In this document: positions 44,146-54,295 of the stretch, in pieces
Layout: the number at the start of each line of letters is the position of its first letter
How positions within the stretch are numbered: the first letter of the stretch is position 1
DNA from: Methanocalculus alkaliphilus
Lineage (GTDB): Archaea; Halobacteriota; Methanomicrobia; Methanomicrobiales; Methanocorpusculaceae
Length of the DNA: 64,000 nucleotides
Direction: 5' to 3'
Assembly (NCBI RefSeq): GCF_024170505.1
Contig: NZ_JALJYG010000008.1
Span: 21,246-85,245, forward strand
The notes under the pieces: model-generated
Told to the model about the DNA's origin: nothing
The model's input: the letters and a program-made list of their open reading frames with translations, nothing else
The model's database searches: none
Program-made: the position numbers and the translations under genes

Positions 44146-45250
44146 TGATGACACCTGTTGCCCGATCGATCTCGGCTTCGGTGATGATGAGCGGTGGAAC
44201 GAGCCTGAGATTGCCGTCTGCGGCACAGTTGACGATGATACCCTTCTCAGCACATCGCGCCTGGACCTCCGGGCATTTCTCTCCGACCGTGATCCCGATC
44301 ATCAGGCCGCGAACCCGTGGGTTCCACCTGGCGAGCCCTTCCCTGAACCGCTCCCCTTTTGCAGCGATATTGGGCAGGAGTGGTTCGATGACGTCGATCG
44401 TCGCCATACCGGCGGCGGATGCGAGGGGCCCTCCTGCAAAGGTGCTCCCGTGCTCGCTCTTTTTGAAGGCAAGCCCTTCCCGTGCGACGATAGCTCCGAC
44501 AGGGAACCCTGATCCAAGCCCTTTTGCAAGGGAGACGATATCAGGCATCGCCCTCGTCTGATGCATTGCAAGCCAGGTGCCTGTCCGCCCCATCCCGGTC
44601 TGCACCTCGTCTGCGATGAGGAGGGCGCCCTTCTCGTCACAGATCTCCCGTACACCTTCGATGAATCCTTCCGGTGGGATGATGATTCCTGCCTCCCCCT
44701 GGATCGGCTCAAGGAGGACAGCGGCGGTATCCGTATCGACAGCAGCACGAAGCCCCTCGAGATCGCCAAATTCGACGAAGCTGCACTTCGGCTCAAGCGG
44801 CTCAAACGGTTCACGGATACCGGGCTTATGCGTCACGGCAAGTGATCCGAGTGTCCTGCCATGGAACCCATGGGTGAAGGAGACCGCCTTCGTCCGCTTT
44901 GTTGCCAGACGTGCCAGTTTGAGCGCTGCCTCATTTGCCTCAGCACCAGAGTTGGTGAAGAAGACCTGCGAGAGGCCGGTGACCTCTGCAAGTCTTTTTG
45001 CAAACTCTGCCTGTCCTGGGACATAGTAGAGGTTTGAACAATGGATCAGCTCATGGGCCTGCCGACAGAGTGCCTGCACCACAGTCTCATGGCAGTGACC
45101 GGTACTGCAGACTGCAATACCTGCAACGAGATCGAGGTACTCGTTTCCGTCATCATCCCATACCGTGCATCCCTTTCCTCTCCGGATCATCATCGTCCGG
45201 GAGAATGCCGGCATATAGTACTCTGCATCAAGCTTCCGATAATCGCTCAT
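44117..45250 (-). CDS. argD: acetylornithine aminotransferase
   Basis: 377 residues. TNSGAEANEAALKLAR binds PLP phosphate, EVQTGMGRTG carries the pyridine-contacting Asp region, and SLAKGLGSGFPVGA has the PLP lysine. Class III aminotransferase for arginine synthesis; in some archaea also lysine-type substrates. 6 nt after the guaAb stop on the same strand. Confidence 0.93.
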   Translation of the reverse strand: MSDYRKLDAEYYMPAFSRTMMIRRGKGCTVWDDDGNEYLDLVAGIAVCSTGHCHETVVQALCRQAHELIHCSNLYYVPGQAEFAKRLAEVTGLSQVFFTNSGAEANEAALKLARLATKRTKAVSFTHGFHGRTLGSLAVTHKPGIREPFEPLEPKCSFVEFGDLEGLRAAVDTDTAAVLLEPIQGEAGIIIPPEGFIEGVREICDEKGALLIADEVQTGMGRTGTWLAMHQTRAMPDIVSLAKGLGSGFPVGAIVAREGLAFKKSEHGSTFAGGPLASAAGMATIDVIEPLLPNIAAKGERFREGLARWNPRVRGLMIGITVGEKCPEVQARCAEKGIIVNCAADGNLRLVPPLIITEAEIDRATGVINEVLTEICS

Positions 45251-45256
45251 GTCATC

Positions 45257-46174
45257 TCACTCGTACTCGATTGTGGCAGGTGGCTTTCCGGTGATGTCAT
45301 AGACGACCCGTGCGACATCCGGGATCTCGGATGTGATCCGGGATGATATCCGTTCCAGTGTCTCATAGGGGAGCCTGAGGGGATCGGCGGTCATCCCATC
45401 CCTTGAGTTGACTGCACGAACGGCGACGATCCATCCATGGAGCCTGACATCCCCCTTCACCCCGGTTCCAAGGCCGATGAGTGCGGCAAAGCATTGCCAT
45501 GGGCTGTATTTTTCGATCAGTTCATCCTCAACGATATGGTTCGCCTCACGGATGATCGCGACCTTCTCGGGGGTGACCTCTCCAAGAACCCGCACCGCAA
45601 GGCCGGGTCCGGGGAACGGCATCCTGTGCTGGATCTCAGGCGGGAGGCCGAGTGCTCCTGCAACGACACGGACCTCATCCTTATAGAGATCCCGCAGCGG
45701 CTCGATGACACCTTTGAATCTGATATCAAGAGGCATCCCGCCGACGTTGTGATGGCTTTTGATACCGCCCTCACTCTCGATACGATCAGGATAGATCGTC
45801 CCCTGAAGGAGATATTCCGCCCCGGTAGCGACCGCTTCCTTCTCAAAGATCCGAATGAAGCGCTCCCCAATGGCTTTCCTCTTCTCTTCAGGGTCGATGA
45901 TCCCTTCCAGTGCCGCGAAGAACTCAGCGGAGGCATCAACGGTCTTTAAGTTGATTGAGCCGAAGAGCTGCCTGATCCGGGCACTCTCCCCCTTTCTCAT
46001 AAGGCCTGTATCCACATAGATTGGAATGAGGCGGTCGCCGATTGCCCGTGCTGCAAGTGCCGCACAGACCGAGCTGTCAACACCGCCGGAGAGTGCCATG
46101 ACAACATGCCCGTCTCCTGCGGCTTTGCGTATCTCCTCTACTGATTCTTCGATGAACTTTTGTGCATTTACCAT
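45257..46174 (-). CDS. guaAb: GMP synthase subunit B (ATP pyrophosphatase)
   Basis: 305 residues. The PP-loop SGGVDSS is at 29-35; [19 protein letters not shown] and the C-terminal dimerisation domain ending [13 protein letters not shown] are typical. Archaea encode GMP synthase as separate glutaminase (guaAa) and synthetase subunits; the partner is not in this window. 4 nt after pyrG. Confidence 0.95.
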   Translation of the reverse strand: MVNAQKFIEESVEEIRKAAGDGHVVMALSGGVDSSVCAALAARAIGDRLIPIYVDTGLMRKGESARIRQLFGSINLKTVDASAEFFAALEGIIDPEEKRKAIGERFIRIFEKEAVATGAEYLLQGTIYPDRIESEGGIKSHHNVGGMPLDIRFKGVIEPLRDLYKDEVRVVAGALGLPPEIQHRMPFPGPGLAVRVLGEVTPEKVAIIREANHIVEDELIEKYSPWQCFAALIGLGTGVKGDVRLHGWIVAVRAVNSRDGMTADPLRLPYETLERISSRITSEIPDVARVVYDITGKPPATIEYE

Positions 46175-46178
46175 ATGG

Positions 46179-47765
46179 TCACCTCTCTGCTGTCTTCTTC
46201 TCTGCCATACAGGCCTTCACAAACCCGATGAAGGGAGGTGAAGGGCGGGTTGGCCGTGATCTGAACTCAGGGTGGAACTGGGTTGCAAAGAAGAATGGAT
46301 GATCCGGGATCTCCAGTATTTCCATCCTGTCGCCATTCCTCCCCGAGAAGATGAGCCCCTTCTCCTCAAGGAGGGGGATGTATTCAGGATTGACCTCGTA
46401 TCTGTGTCGATGCCGCTCTGTGATCTCACCTGTTCCATAGAGCTTCTCTGCAAGTGTCCCTGCTTTGATGGAGATTGGGTAGTCTCCAAGACGCATCGTC
46501 CCACCGAGATCGACCTCCCCCTCCTGTTCGGGGAGGATCATGATGACATGGGTCCCATCCCCCATCTCCTCGCTCGTCGCATCCGGTATCGTTGCACAGT
46601 GCCGTGCATACTCGATGACGGATAGCTGAAACCCGAGGCAGAGGCCGAGAAGGGGTATCCTCTTCTCACGGGCACACCGGATCGCCTCAATCTTTCCTTC
46701 GATCCCCCGCGTTCCGAATCCGCCGGGGATGAGGATGCCATCAACCTCGCTCAGGACTCCGTTGGTACAGTCTTCGGCATCGATCCACCGGATGTTCACC
46801 TCGGTCGAGAGGGATCGCCCGGCATGTTTGAGCGCCTCCTTGATGCTGATATAGACATCCTCGATGCCGTATTTGGTGACGATGGCAACGGTGATACGAT
46901 GGAGATACTCTCGCGTGACGAGCCGGTACCAGTCATTTGATGGCTCGTGAACCTCCAGCCTGAGGAGATCGGTGAGGACATCCGCAAGCCCCTCCTTCTC
47001 AAGCTCCATCGGGACCTGGTAGGTATCCGGTGCCGTTGTTGCACTGATGACCGCCTGCTGCGGGACATCGCAGAAGGCTGATATCTTCCTCTTTGTATTT
47101 GATCCGATGGGGAGATCGCTTCTGCCGACGATGATATCAGGGTAGAGCCCGAGTTCCCTGAGTGCCTTGACCGAGTGCTGGGTCGGCTTCGTCTTGAGGT
47201 CCCCCATGGTGTCGGCGGGGACGAGGGTGACGTGAATCAGGACAAAGTCGCCTGGTGCGGCTTCACCATGCATCTGCCGAACCGCCTCAAGGAACGGCAT
47301 GCTCTCGATATCGCCGACCGTCCCTCCGACCTCGACGATGCAGGCATCTGCTGGCCCCTCGCTCCCTCTCCAGCTCTCTGCAGCCTCTTTGATCTGGCAC
47401 TTGATCATATCGGTGATATGCGGAATGATCTGCACCGTCTCTCCAAGATAGTCGCCCCGTCGCTCCTTCTCAATGACGGTCCGGTAGACCTTTCCTGTGG
47501 TGATGTTATGATCATTGGTCAGCTCGATATCCATGAACCGCTCATAGTTCCCAAGATCGAGATCGACCTCGGCACCATCACGGAGGACGAAGACCTCGCC
47601 GTGCTGAGCAGGATTCATGGTGCCCGCATCGATATTGAGATAGGGATCGATCTTCACTGCTGTGACGATGTACCCTCTGTTCTTCAGAATTCGCCCAATC
47701 GAGGCGGCGGTGATCCCTTTTCCAAGACCACTCATCACCCCTCCGGTAACAACAATATACTTCAC
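46179..47765 (-). CDS. pyrG: CTP synthase
   Basis: 528 residues, starting GTG ([17 protein letters not shown]). The N-terminal synthetase domain ([24 protein letters not shown]) is followed by a glutamine amidotransferase domain with catalytic Cys in GLCLGFQLS (about residue 372) and the His/Glu pair in [10 protein letters not shown]. Makes CTP from UTP. First gene of the pyrG-guaAb-argD-hisC run. Confidence 0.96.
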   Translation of the reverse strand: MKYIVVTGGVMSGLGKGITAASIGRILKNRGYIVTAVKIDPYLNIDAGTMNPAQHGEVFVLRDGAEVDLDLGNYERFMDIELTNDHNITTGKVYRTVIEKERRGDYLGETVQIIPHITDMIKCQIKEAAESWRGSEGPADACIVEVGGTVGDIESMPFLEAVRQMHGEAAPGDFVLIHVTLVPADTMGDLKTKPTQHSVKALRELGLYPDIIVGRSDLPIGSNTKRKISAFCDVPQQAVISATTAPDTYQVPMELEKEGLADVLTDLLRLEVHEPSNDWYRLVTREYLHRITVAIVTKYGIEDVYISIKEALKHAGRSLSTEVNIRWIDAEDCTNGVLSEVDGILIPGGFGTRGIEGKIEAIRCAREKRIPLLGLCLGFQLSVIEYARHCATIPDATSEEMGDGTHVIMILPEQEGEVDLGGTMRLGDYPISIKAGTLAEKLYGTGEITERHRHRYEVNPEYIPLLEEKGLIFSGRNGDRMEILEIPDHPFFFATQFHPEFRSRPTRPSPPFIGFVKACMAEKKTAER

Positions 47766-47847
47766 AGAGAACCCCGCTTTATACCCGTCTCGTCTGTATA
47801 ACTATTATCCTTCGCATCATTTGAGGAAAGAGATGTATATCTGCTTC

Positions 47848-48264
47848 TTAATGGGGAGAGACGATCGCAAACGAAGCGGTCGTCTTTGCAAGGAGTTCGC
47901 CGGATCCATCCCCCCTCCTCACCTCGCCTTCCATAAAGGCAACTTTCCGCCCACGCCGGATAACCCATCCGCGCGCGATGACGGTCCCCTCCCGTGCCCC
48001 TCTGAGGAAACTGGTCGTCTCGGAGATGGTGGCGATCCCCTCCCCTTCCGAGAGGAGTGTGTAGAGGGCAAGTGCCATTGCTTCATCGGCGAGGGCGACG
48101 AATATCCCTCCCTGGAGCCACCCGACCCCGTTATGCATCGTCGGTTGAACGTCCATTGAGAGTTCTGCTCTGCCATCACCAAACGAGATGACAGAGACCC
48201 CCATCGTCCTGAAGAAGGGGTTGGCCATGTCTGAATCTTCCCTGAGCCGTCTGATATAATCCAT
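47848..48264 (-). CDS. PaaI-family hotdog thioesterase
   Basis: 138 residues. MHNGVGWLQGGIFVALADEAM (about 44-63) is the hotdog helix with the conserved HNxxGxxxGG-xx-D pattern of PaaI/acyl-CoA thioesterases. It is divergent from the secreted protein at 48353 and separated from pyrG by 82 nt. Substrate unknown. Confidence 0.88.
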   Translation of the reverse strand: MDYIRRLREDSDMANPFFRTMGVSVISFGDGRAELSMDVQPTMHNGVGWLQGGIFVALADEAMALALYTLLSEGEGIATISETTSFLRGAREGTVIARGWVIRRGRKVAFMEGEVRRGDGSGELLAKTTASFAIVSPH

Positions 48265-48310
48265 CGAATACAGATTCCATCAGGTGCCCTTAAAGATTGC
48301 CCATGGTATA

Positions 48311-48320
48311 GTTTATATCA
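48311..48320 (+). promoter_or_regulatory. TATA-like box for the secreted repeat protein
   Basis: GTTTATATCA lies 33-42 nt before ATG 48353, a normal archaeal distance for a short leader. Confidence 0.5.
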
Positions 48321-48352
48321 GAATAGATTCCTTGAAAAGATGAGGGAAACAG

Positions 48353-49024
48353 ATGGTTTCTATAAAGAACTGGATGGTACTTTTCATCGCAGTTGCGATG
48401 ATCCTCCCTGCCGCGTCGGCGATGACAGGACCGATCGGCGGGGATAAGGCATGGTTCAAAGTATATAGTAATGTGGATGGTGCCCACGTCTACTTTGATG
48501 GAGAATACATGGGGGATATTGTAAATGGCGAGCTTTATGTCCCTGTTTACTCTACAGCAACCCCTGTCTCAGGCTACAGGGTGGAGAAGGATGGATATAC
48601 GACGTTCTATGATGACATCCATCATCATCCTATACAGGGAGAGGTATTCGATCTCTATGCAACCCTGCAGCCGGCACAGCCCCCTGCCCCTATTGGTGGG
48701 AGTACCGGATACTACACAGTCTATGCCAATGTCGATGGTGCGAGCGTCTACTTTGATAATGAGTACAAAGGGACCATATCGAATGGTGAGCTGACCACCC
48801 AGGTCTATGTCACCGCAACCCCCTATCAGACGTACCGTGTCTCCAAGGCGGGATACTCCGACTTCACCAGCCAGATCACCGACTGGCCGGCAGCCGGCGA
48901 GACCGTGAAGCTCCATGCAACCCTTCAGCAGCAGCCTGAGCCGGCCCCGTCTCCGGTCTCTCTCCTGACGGTTCTTGCAGCGTTTGCAGGAATTGCCCTG
49001 ATCCTTTCCAGAAGGAAGGATTAA
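48353..49024 (+). CDS. secreted two-repeat (PEGA-like) protein with C-terminal anchor
   Basis: 223 residues. A signal peptide (WMVLFIAVAMILPAASA) is followed by two similar repeats of about 75 residues; each contains VYxNVDGAxVYFDxEYxG and a TATP-x-x-YRVxKxGY segment, like PEGA-type beta domains. A proline-rich linker leads to a C-terminal hydrophobic helix and RRKD, a cell-surface anchor. Function unknown. Confidence 0.8.
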   Translation: MVSIKNWMVLFIAVAMILPAASAMTGPIGGDKAWFKVYSNVDGAHVYFDGEYMGDIVNGELYVPVYSTATPVSGYRVEKDGYTTFYDDIHHHPIQGEVFDLYATLQPAQPPAPIGGSTGYYTVYANVDGASVYFDNEYKGTISNGELTTQVYVTATPYQTYRVSKAGYSDFTSQITDWPAAGETVKLHATLQQQPEPAPSPVSLLTVLAAFAGIALILSRRKD

Positions 49025-49038
49025 GATCCCTTTTTTGT

Positions 49039-49485
49039 ATGGTTGTTATTCGTGGCTTTGAAGAGCCGGATTTTGATCAGGTTGTCGCCCTTGAGATGGC
49101 CGGATCGGGGTCTGTGTATGGCGCCTCGGTCTTCATCAGGCAGATGCAGGCATTGGCGGGGGAGACATTCTTTGTATCTTCCATAGACAATCAGATCGCC
49201 GGGTATACAATCGGCTCTCTCGTCTCAGGCGCTCCTGAGAAGGGCTGGATCCTCCGGCTCCAGGTGGCTGAGCCGTACCGGAGACGAGGTATCGGACGAA
49301 TGCTTCTCCAGCGCCTCCACGAAGAATTCGGGAATATGGATCTCCGGGAGCTCTTCCTCTCGGTATCTCCGGCAAACAGCCGGGCCCTTCCACTGTACCT
49401 CTCGTTTGGTTATGAGGAGGTTGCATACCGGACAGAATACTTCGGATCCGGCGAGGACCGGCTCATCCTGAGAAGGCGGTTCTGA
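49039..49485 (+). CDS. GNAT N-acetyltransferase (RimI-like)
   Basis: 148 residues. Acetyl-CoA-binding LQVAEPYRRRGIGRMLLQRL (motif A, about 73-92) and LFLSVSPANSRALPLYLSFGYEEV (motif B) are complete, in contrast to the frameshifted GNAT at 2.6 kb. RimI-type N-terminal acetylation is the likeliest role. 14 nt after the secreted protein gene. Confidence 0.88.
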   Translation: MVVIRGFEEPDFDQVVALEMAGSGSVYGASVFIRQMQALAGETFFVSSIDNQIAGYTIGSLVSGAPEKGWILRLQVAEPYRRRGIGRMLLQRLHEEFGNMDLRELFLSVSPANSRALPLYLSFGYEEVAYRTEYFGSGEDRLILRRRF

Positions 49486-49532
49486 TACGTATAAGAAAAC
49501 CCTTAATGGCATTGTTCCCGATACCTTACTGT

Positions 49533-50048
49533 ATGAAACTCCTGATAGCTGTTGCACCTGACCGGTTCCGTGATGAGGAACTGAGTGAGCCACTGAAGAT
49601 CTTTAATGCCGAGGGGATCGAGGTCGTCATCGGATCGACACAGACCGGGGAATGCCTCGGGATGCTTGGGGATCGGGTGGAGGCGACGGTCACCTTCGCT
49701 GATGTTGTTGCGGATGATTATGACGGTATCGTCATCATCGGCGGGATCGGATCACAGGACTTCCTCTGGAGCAGTGTTGAGCTCGTCGGGCTTGTAAAGG
49801 ACTTGTATGAGGGTGGAAAGGTCGTCTCTGCAATATGCCTCTCCCCCGCGATCCTCGGGATTGCAGGTGTCCTGAACGGGCGTCGGGCAACCTTCTTCGC
49901 AAGCCCGGCATCAAACCGGGTGATGGACGAGGCCGGTGCGATCATCTCAAAGGATCCGGTTGTGACCGACGGAATGATCGTGACCGCAAACGGGCCCGGT
50001 GCTGCAAAAGCTTTTGGCGAAGCGGTTGTTGCTGCATTGAAACAGTAA
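49533..50048 (+). CDS. DJ-1/PfpI family protein
   Basis: 171 residues from ATG 49533, which lies downstream of a CGTATAAG box and lacks a ribosome binding site, so it may be leaderless. The nucleophile elbow is SAICLSPAILG with Cys near residue 99, and Glu of EEL-like segment near residue 17 fits the family. Roles in the family include deglycase/protease/chaperone; none can be assigned. 4 nt before the GT2 gene. Confidence 0.88.
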   Translation: MKLLIAVAPDRFRDEELSEPLKIFNAEGIEVVIGSTQTGECLGMLGDRVEATVTFADVVADDYDGIVIIGGIGSQDFLWSSVELVGLVKDLYEGGKVVSAICLSPAILGIAGVLNGRRATFFASPASNRVMDEAGAIISKDPVVTDGMIVTANGPGAAKAFGEAVVAALKQ

Positions 50049-50052
50049 TTCC

Positions 50053-50748
50053 ATGCCACCGGTCGAAGAGAGGGATTGCAGCCTTATCATCCCTGCATAT
50101 AACGAGGAGGAGAGGATCCAGGCCTTCCTCCGTGATCTCCTGACCTTTGATGGAGAGGTGATCATCGTTGCCGACGGGACGGATAGTACAGCGGATATCG
50201 TCGCTGCGTTTCTTCGCAGCTACCCTGATCGGGATATCCGGTGCCTCTCGTTTGCTACCCGTCTTGGAAAGGGCGGGGGTACCATCGCCGGAATGAAGGC
50301 TGCCACCCGCTCCTGCATCGGGTTTTGTGATGCTGATGGATCGACATCGGTTGCGGAGATGAAGCGGCTCTTCTCACGACTCGAATCTGCGGATGTTGTC
50401 ATCGGATCGCGCTGGCTTGCGGGGTCGGTCATCCCGGTCCGTCAGGGTATTCTTCGACGGTTCCAGAGCAGGCTCTTTAACCTGATCATCCGGCTCCTCT
50501 TTGGGCTTGCGTATTCTGATACCCAGTGCGGTGCGAAGGTCTTCCGGGCCGGGGTTCTGGCTGCGGTCCTTGATGAGGTCGCTTCGACCGGATTTGAGTT
50601 TGATGTCGAGCTCCTCTGGAGGGCGGAGATGGCGGGATATATCATCATGGAGGAGCCTATCGAGTGGAGTGATCGTGGCGGCTCGAGTGTCGGGCTGAAG
50701 GATGCCCTGATGATGCTGCTTGGACTTCTTCGGATCAGGGTTCAATAA
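50053..50748 (+). CDS. family 2 glycosyltransferase
   Basis: 231 residues. CSLIIPAYNEEERI at the N-terminus and the metal-binding FCDADGST (about residue 94) with SRWLAGS are GT2 features of dolichyl-phosphate sugar synthases. No membrane helix at the C-terminus apart from a hydrophobic stretch (LFNLIIRLLFGLAY). The acceptor is likely dolichyl phosphate. Its stop overlaps the following TPR gene start by 1 nt. Confidence 0.88.
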   Translation: MPPVEERDCSLIIPAYNEEERIQAFLRDLLTFDGEVIIVADGTDSTADIVAAFLRSYPDRDIRCLSFATRLGKGGGTIAGMKAATRSCIGFCDADGSTSVAEMKRLFSRLESADVVIGSRWLAGSVIPVRQGILRRFQSRLFNLIIRLLFGLAYSDTQCGAKVFRAGVLAAVLDEVASTGFEFDVELLWRAEMAGYIIMEEPIEWSDRGGSSVGLKDALMMLLGLLRIRVQ

Positions 50749-52526
50749 TGAGCGGTGAGATCGACACACTGGAGCGGGCGTTTCATCTCCATGAGGCAGG
50801 GATGTTTGAGGAGTCGCTCGCCCTCTGTCAGGGGAGGAGCGATCCTGCGTATGATATCCTTGCAGCAGAGAACCTCGCCTCGCTTGGACGACTTGATGAA
50901 GCGAAGGCGGCCTATAGTGATCTTATCCGATCGGTTCCTGGTTCGGCCCGCCTCCACCGGGGTCTTGGCCGGGTGCTGGAGCTCCAGGGTGATGCATCCG
51001 CGTTCAGGGAGTACATGGCGGCGGTCCGGCTCGATCCTGGTGATCGCCATGCCCTCACCAGGTACGCCGCCCTCCTGACAGAGAGAGGGGATCACCGGGC
51101 TGCCATCCCTGTCCTGAAGACCCTCCTCCGGCAGCGTAAGGATCTCTCCGCTCTCCATCCCCTCATCACCTCCCTCATCGCCATCGGTGAGGGGGAGGAG
51201 GCGATTGCCGTCTGTACACAGTACGGATCCTGCGAGGACGACCATCATCTCTCTATCAGGGCGCTCATCGCCTGCAGGCGGTACGAGGAGGCGGCAGCAC
51301 TCGCCGGAAAGGCATCTGCCGCTGATCCGCTCCTTCGCCGCCTCTGGCTCTCCTCCCTTGCAAAGATCCGTCCTGGTGAGGCATATACCAGGTACCGGGA
51401 GGTCCTCGATGGTATCTGGGATCCGGAACTCGCCTTTGAAGCGGCTCTTCTGGCAAAGCAGCTTGGATACCTGGATGAGGCGGGGGATCTCCTCCAGCAG
51501 CTCCTTGCAGATGCCTATGATCCCATCTACCATCTGACATTCTGTGATCTGCTGGTACGTGAGGGATCGATGGAGCAGGCATCAGGTGAGTTCTCACGAC
51601 TCGTCTCATCGCAGCTTGGGGCGCTTGAGGATCCCGAATCCCTGATCCTGATCATCAGGAAATATATCCGGTTCCTCCTCTCGTGGAAGCCTGAGAAGGA
51701 GGTGGTGAAACTGGTGAGCGATCTCCTTGCACCACATCCCACATGGTTCTGCCTCATCCCGCTTGGTGAGATGTATGAGCAGCTTGGGGATCATGTGGCT
51801 GCACGGGATGCCTGGTACCGGGGGTACCGGAGTGATTATATCCGGGGCGGACTTGCCTATGCGGCCTATCTTGTTCGTGCCGGTGATGAGCGGGAGAGTG
51901 AGAAGGTGATGCTCTATATTCTTTCCCATCTCTCAAAAGTACAGGATCTTGAGATGGTGGCGGGTGCCATCGTCCACGGCGAGGAGAAGCTGTACCGGAA
52001 GAGGCGGATCTCCTCGTCGCTTCAGCAGCGGTTACTGAAGGATCTCCCGTCGCTGAGTGCGGATGGGAGGGAGATCCTCGCCGTCACCTCACTCTATGCT
52101 GCATCCGGTGCCCTTGATGGCGGGGATTACCAGGCTTGCAAGGAGCATTGTTTAACGGGTCTGGATGTGATGCCCTGCTATCCCTCCTCGATTCGGATCG
52201 AGGACTTCATCCCGCTCCTCAGTTTTGCAAAGGAGCATGCACTGACCGAGGATCCGGTGATGCTTCGGAGAGGCGGGGAGGAGAAGGAGGAAGAGGTCTC
52301 TCTTGCAGCGCTTCTCAACCTGGATGAGCGGGAGGAGCAGGTCGTTGACTTTATCCGGACGCATACGGAGACGAATGAGATGGAACTTCGGACCCTTCTT
52401 GGGACACGGAGGGTTGCCGGAATCATCAACGGGATTATCCGGAAAGCCGGAGATGCCGGGCTTTCCATTATAGAACGACGTGGGATGTCAGAACATGGTG
52501 AGGTCTATGCCTGGATTGGAACGTGA
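50748..52526 (+). CDS. TPR-like protein with C-terminal winged helix
   Basis: 592 residues. Residues about 5-520 are helical repeats of TPR type (EESLALCQGR, LGRLDEAKAAYSDLIR, GDHRAAIPVLKTLLR, YLDEAGDLLQQLLADA). The last 75 residues (LDEREEQVVDFIRTHTETNEMELRTLLG) look like a winged helix. No catalytic motif. It overlaps the following BrxD-like ATPase by 20 nt, so the pair is translationally coupled. I infer a scaffold that brings the ATPase to DNA. Confidence 0.8.
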   Translation: MSGEIDTLERAFHLHEAGMFEESLALCQGRSDPAYDILAAENLASLGRLDEAKAAYSDLIRSVPGSARLHRGLGRVLELQGDASAFREYMAAVRLDPGDRHALTRYAALLTERGDHRAAIPVLKTLLRQRKDLSALHPLITSLIAIGEGEEAIAVCTQYGSCEDDHHLSIRALIACRRYEEAAALAGKASAADPLLRRLWLSSLAKIRPGEAYTRYREVLDGIWDPELAFEAALLAKQLGYLDEAGDLLQQLLADAYDPIYHLTFCDLLVREGSMEQASGEFSRLVSSQLGALEDPESLILIIRKYIRFLLSWKPEKEVVKLVSDLLAPHPTWFCLIPLGEMYEQLGDHVAARDAWYRGYRSDYIRGGLAYAAYLVRAGDERESEKVMLYILSHLSKVQDLEMVAGAIVHGEEKLYRKRRISSSLQQRLLKDLPSLSADGREILAVTSLYAASGALDGGDYQACKEHCLTGLDVMPCYPSSIRIEDFIPLLSFAKEHALTEDPVMLRRGGEEKEEEVSLAALLNLDEREEQVVDFIRTHTETNEMELRTLLGTRRVAGIINGIIRKAGDAGLSIIERRGMSEHGEVYAWIGT

Positions 52527-53802
52527 ACGGGAGAGCGATCTGAGGCTTGCGAGTGTGGGGATCATCAATGCCCTCCGGAGGGGGACGGTTCCGGCATCCG
52601 GGCTTGAACGGCTGGCTGTTGGGATCGATGCAGAGGAGCGGGTGATCGCCGGTCAGCTCGATTATGTGGCGACCGGCCGGTCCGATCTGAAGTTCGTCCG
52701 GGGCGATTATGGGAGCGGCAAGACCTTCTTCGTCTGCCGGGCTCTTGAGATAGCCCGATCGAGCGGTTTTGTCACCTCTCATCTGGTCATCTCCCCTGAT
52801 ACCCCGCTGCATAAGCTTGCATCAATGTATGGTGCTATCATCGGCGGTCTGAGGACGGAGGCTGGGGAGCGGGCGCTCAAGTCGATCATCGACTCATGGA
52901 TCTACCGGGTCGAGGAGCGGCTGATCGCGGTCGGCGGAGATGAGGATGAGGAGAAGCTTGAGCAGGAGACATCCGCCGAGATCGAGTCCCTCCTCCTCCG
53001 CATCTCCGAGGAGAACAGCGGGCTTGCCGCTGCGGTGCGGACATACTATCATGCGAACAACCGGTGCGACTTCGCCGTTGCCCAGGCGGCCCTCGGCTGG
53101 ATCGCCGGGGAAGGGACCGTCGGCCGGGCTTTCAAGTCCGAGGCAGGCGTGAAGGGGGCCGTGGATGAGGGGACTGCCCTCCCCTTCCTCCGGGGGATCA
53201 CCCGGATCATCGTCCAGGCCGGGTACCGGGGCCTGGCAATCGCCATCGATGAGACCGAGACGGCCCAGGGGTCGTCCCGCCCCCTCCGGGAGAAGGGATA
53301 CGTGAATCTCCGGCGGATCGTGGATGCGGTCGATCGGAACGAGTCTCCGCATACCTTCTTCCTCTTCACCGGAACCCCGTCCTTCTTTGAAGGGTCAAAG
53401 GGGATCCGATCCCTCCCCCCGCTCTATGATCGTCTCCAGCTGATCGGGGATGACGGGTTTGCCAATCCCCTCCAGACCCAGATCGTCCTCGCACGGTTCG
53501 ATGAGAAGCGGCTTGAGGCGGTTGCCTCAAAGGTCGTCGAGATCTATGGCGAGGCATACGGAGAGGTTGACCGGAGCCGGGTGAATCTCCGGTTCATCAG
53601 GGCGATGATCACCCGGGTCACCTCCCGGTTCGGGGGCAGGGTCGATGTCATCCCCCGGATCTTCCTCCGGGAGTTTGTGGATATCCTTGATAAATGTGCA
53701 TTACATGAGGAGTATGATCCGATGCAGAAGTACCGGTTCGAGGGGGGATCGGAGACGGATGTCACGGAGGAGGAACGGGCGGTGATGGAGGTTGCGTGGT
53801 GA
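52507..53802 (+). CDS. BrxD-like (DUF2791) ATPase
   Basis: 431 residues from ATG 52507, preceded by GGTGAGG; GTG 52480 would overlap the upstream gene further. Walker A is GDYGSGKTFF (about residue 62) and Walker B is LAIAIDETETAQ (about 243), both typical of the DUF2791 P-loop family that includes BrxD of type 2 BREX. LFTGTPSFFEG is the sensor region. No pglZ, pglX, brxL or helicase genes are within the window, so it is not a full BREX locus. A separate TPR-guided ATPase system is inferred. Confidence 0.85.
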   Translation: MPGLERERESDLRLASVGIINALRRGTVPASGLERLAVGIDAEERVIAGQLDYVATGRSDLKFVRGDYGSGKTFFVCRALEIARSSGFVTSHLVISPDTPLHKLASMYGAIIGGLRTEAGERALKSIIDSWIYRVEERLIAVGGDEDEEKLEQETSAEIESLLLRISEENSGLAAAVRTYYHANNRCDFAVAQAALGWIAGEGTVGRAFKSEAGVKGAVDEGTALPFLRGITRIIVQAGYRGLAIAIDETETAQGSSRPLREKGYVNLRRIVDAVDRNESPHTFFLFTGTPSFFEGSKGIRSLPPLYDRLQLIGDDGFANPLQTQIVLARFDEKRLEAVASKVVEIYGEAYGEVDRSRVNLRFIRAMITRVTSRFGGRVDVIPRIFLREFVDILDKCALHEEYDPMQKYRFEGGSETDVTEEERAVMEVAW

Positions 53803-53891
53803 GGGGCACCTCCTCCCCGCTCAACAGGATGCGGTCTCCCTGCCTACCTATGATGACTTCTCATAAGATGGGCTAAGAGTCGCATTGTACC

Positions 53892-54077
53892 CTATTCGCC
53901 ACCCGTTTGCACCATGACATGATCATCGCCGAGATCACGCATGATGTCGCGAAGAGTACGATACCGGCCGGCTTTGATAGCCTCCTCGCTCACTTTGAGG
54001 CCATCAATCTCCTCTTGGGAGAGGGTTTCATCATCATACGCTGCGTCTGCGAGGCGATCAATGACGTTCATTGGCAT
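53892..54077 (-). CDS. truncated antitoxin-like protein
   Basis: 61 residues. VIDRLADAAYDDETLSQEE and AIKAGRYRTLRDIMRDLGDD match, position for position, the C-terminal half of the RHH antitoxin at 55508 (VIERLIETAIDDEPLSDE; DDIKAGRVQSLEDVADELG). The DNA-binding N-terminal half is absent and no toxin gene is adjacent. It is either a remnant or a minimal toxin-neutralising peptide. Confidence 0.6.
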   Translation of the reverse strand: MPMNVIDRLADAAYDDETLSQEEIDGLKVSEEAIKAGRYRTLRDIMRDLGDDHVMVQTGGE

Positions 54078-54295
54078 AAAAAATAGGGATGCTATGGTTG
54101 GTTATACATTGTGGTTGGGTGTCATTGCGTTTATTGAGGTGATTATGGCGAATGGTGGGTACATGATGCACTTGAATCTGTCAGGATATCAACCCGGTGA
54201 ACAATCCGACTTTTTCCAGAATCCAACCCTCAGCAAGCGGAGCATTTAATAATTTCAGCGCACTGGATATTGTAGAAAAAACCCGATCCACAACC

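Noticed and set aside
52507..53802. a complete BREX type 2 locus
   Set aside because: Only the BrxD-like ATPase is present; no pglX, pglZ, brxL or helicase genes are found in the flanking 10 kb.
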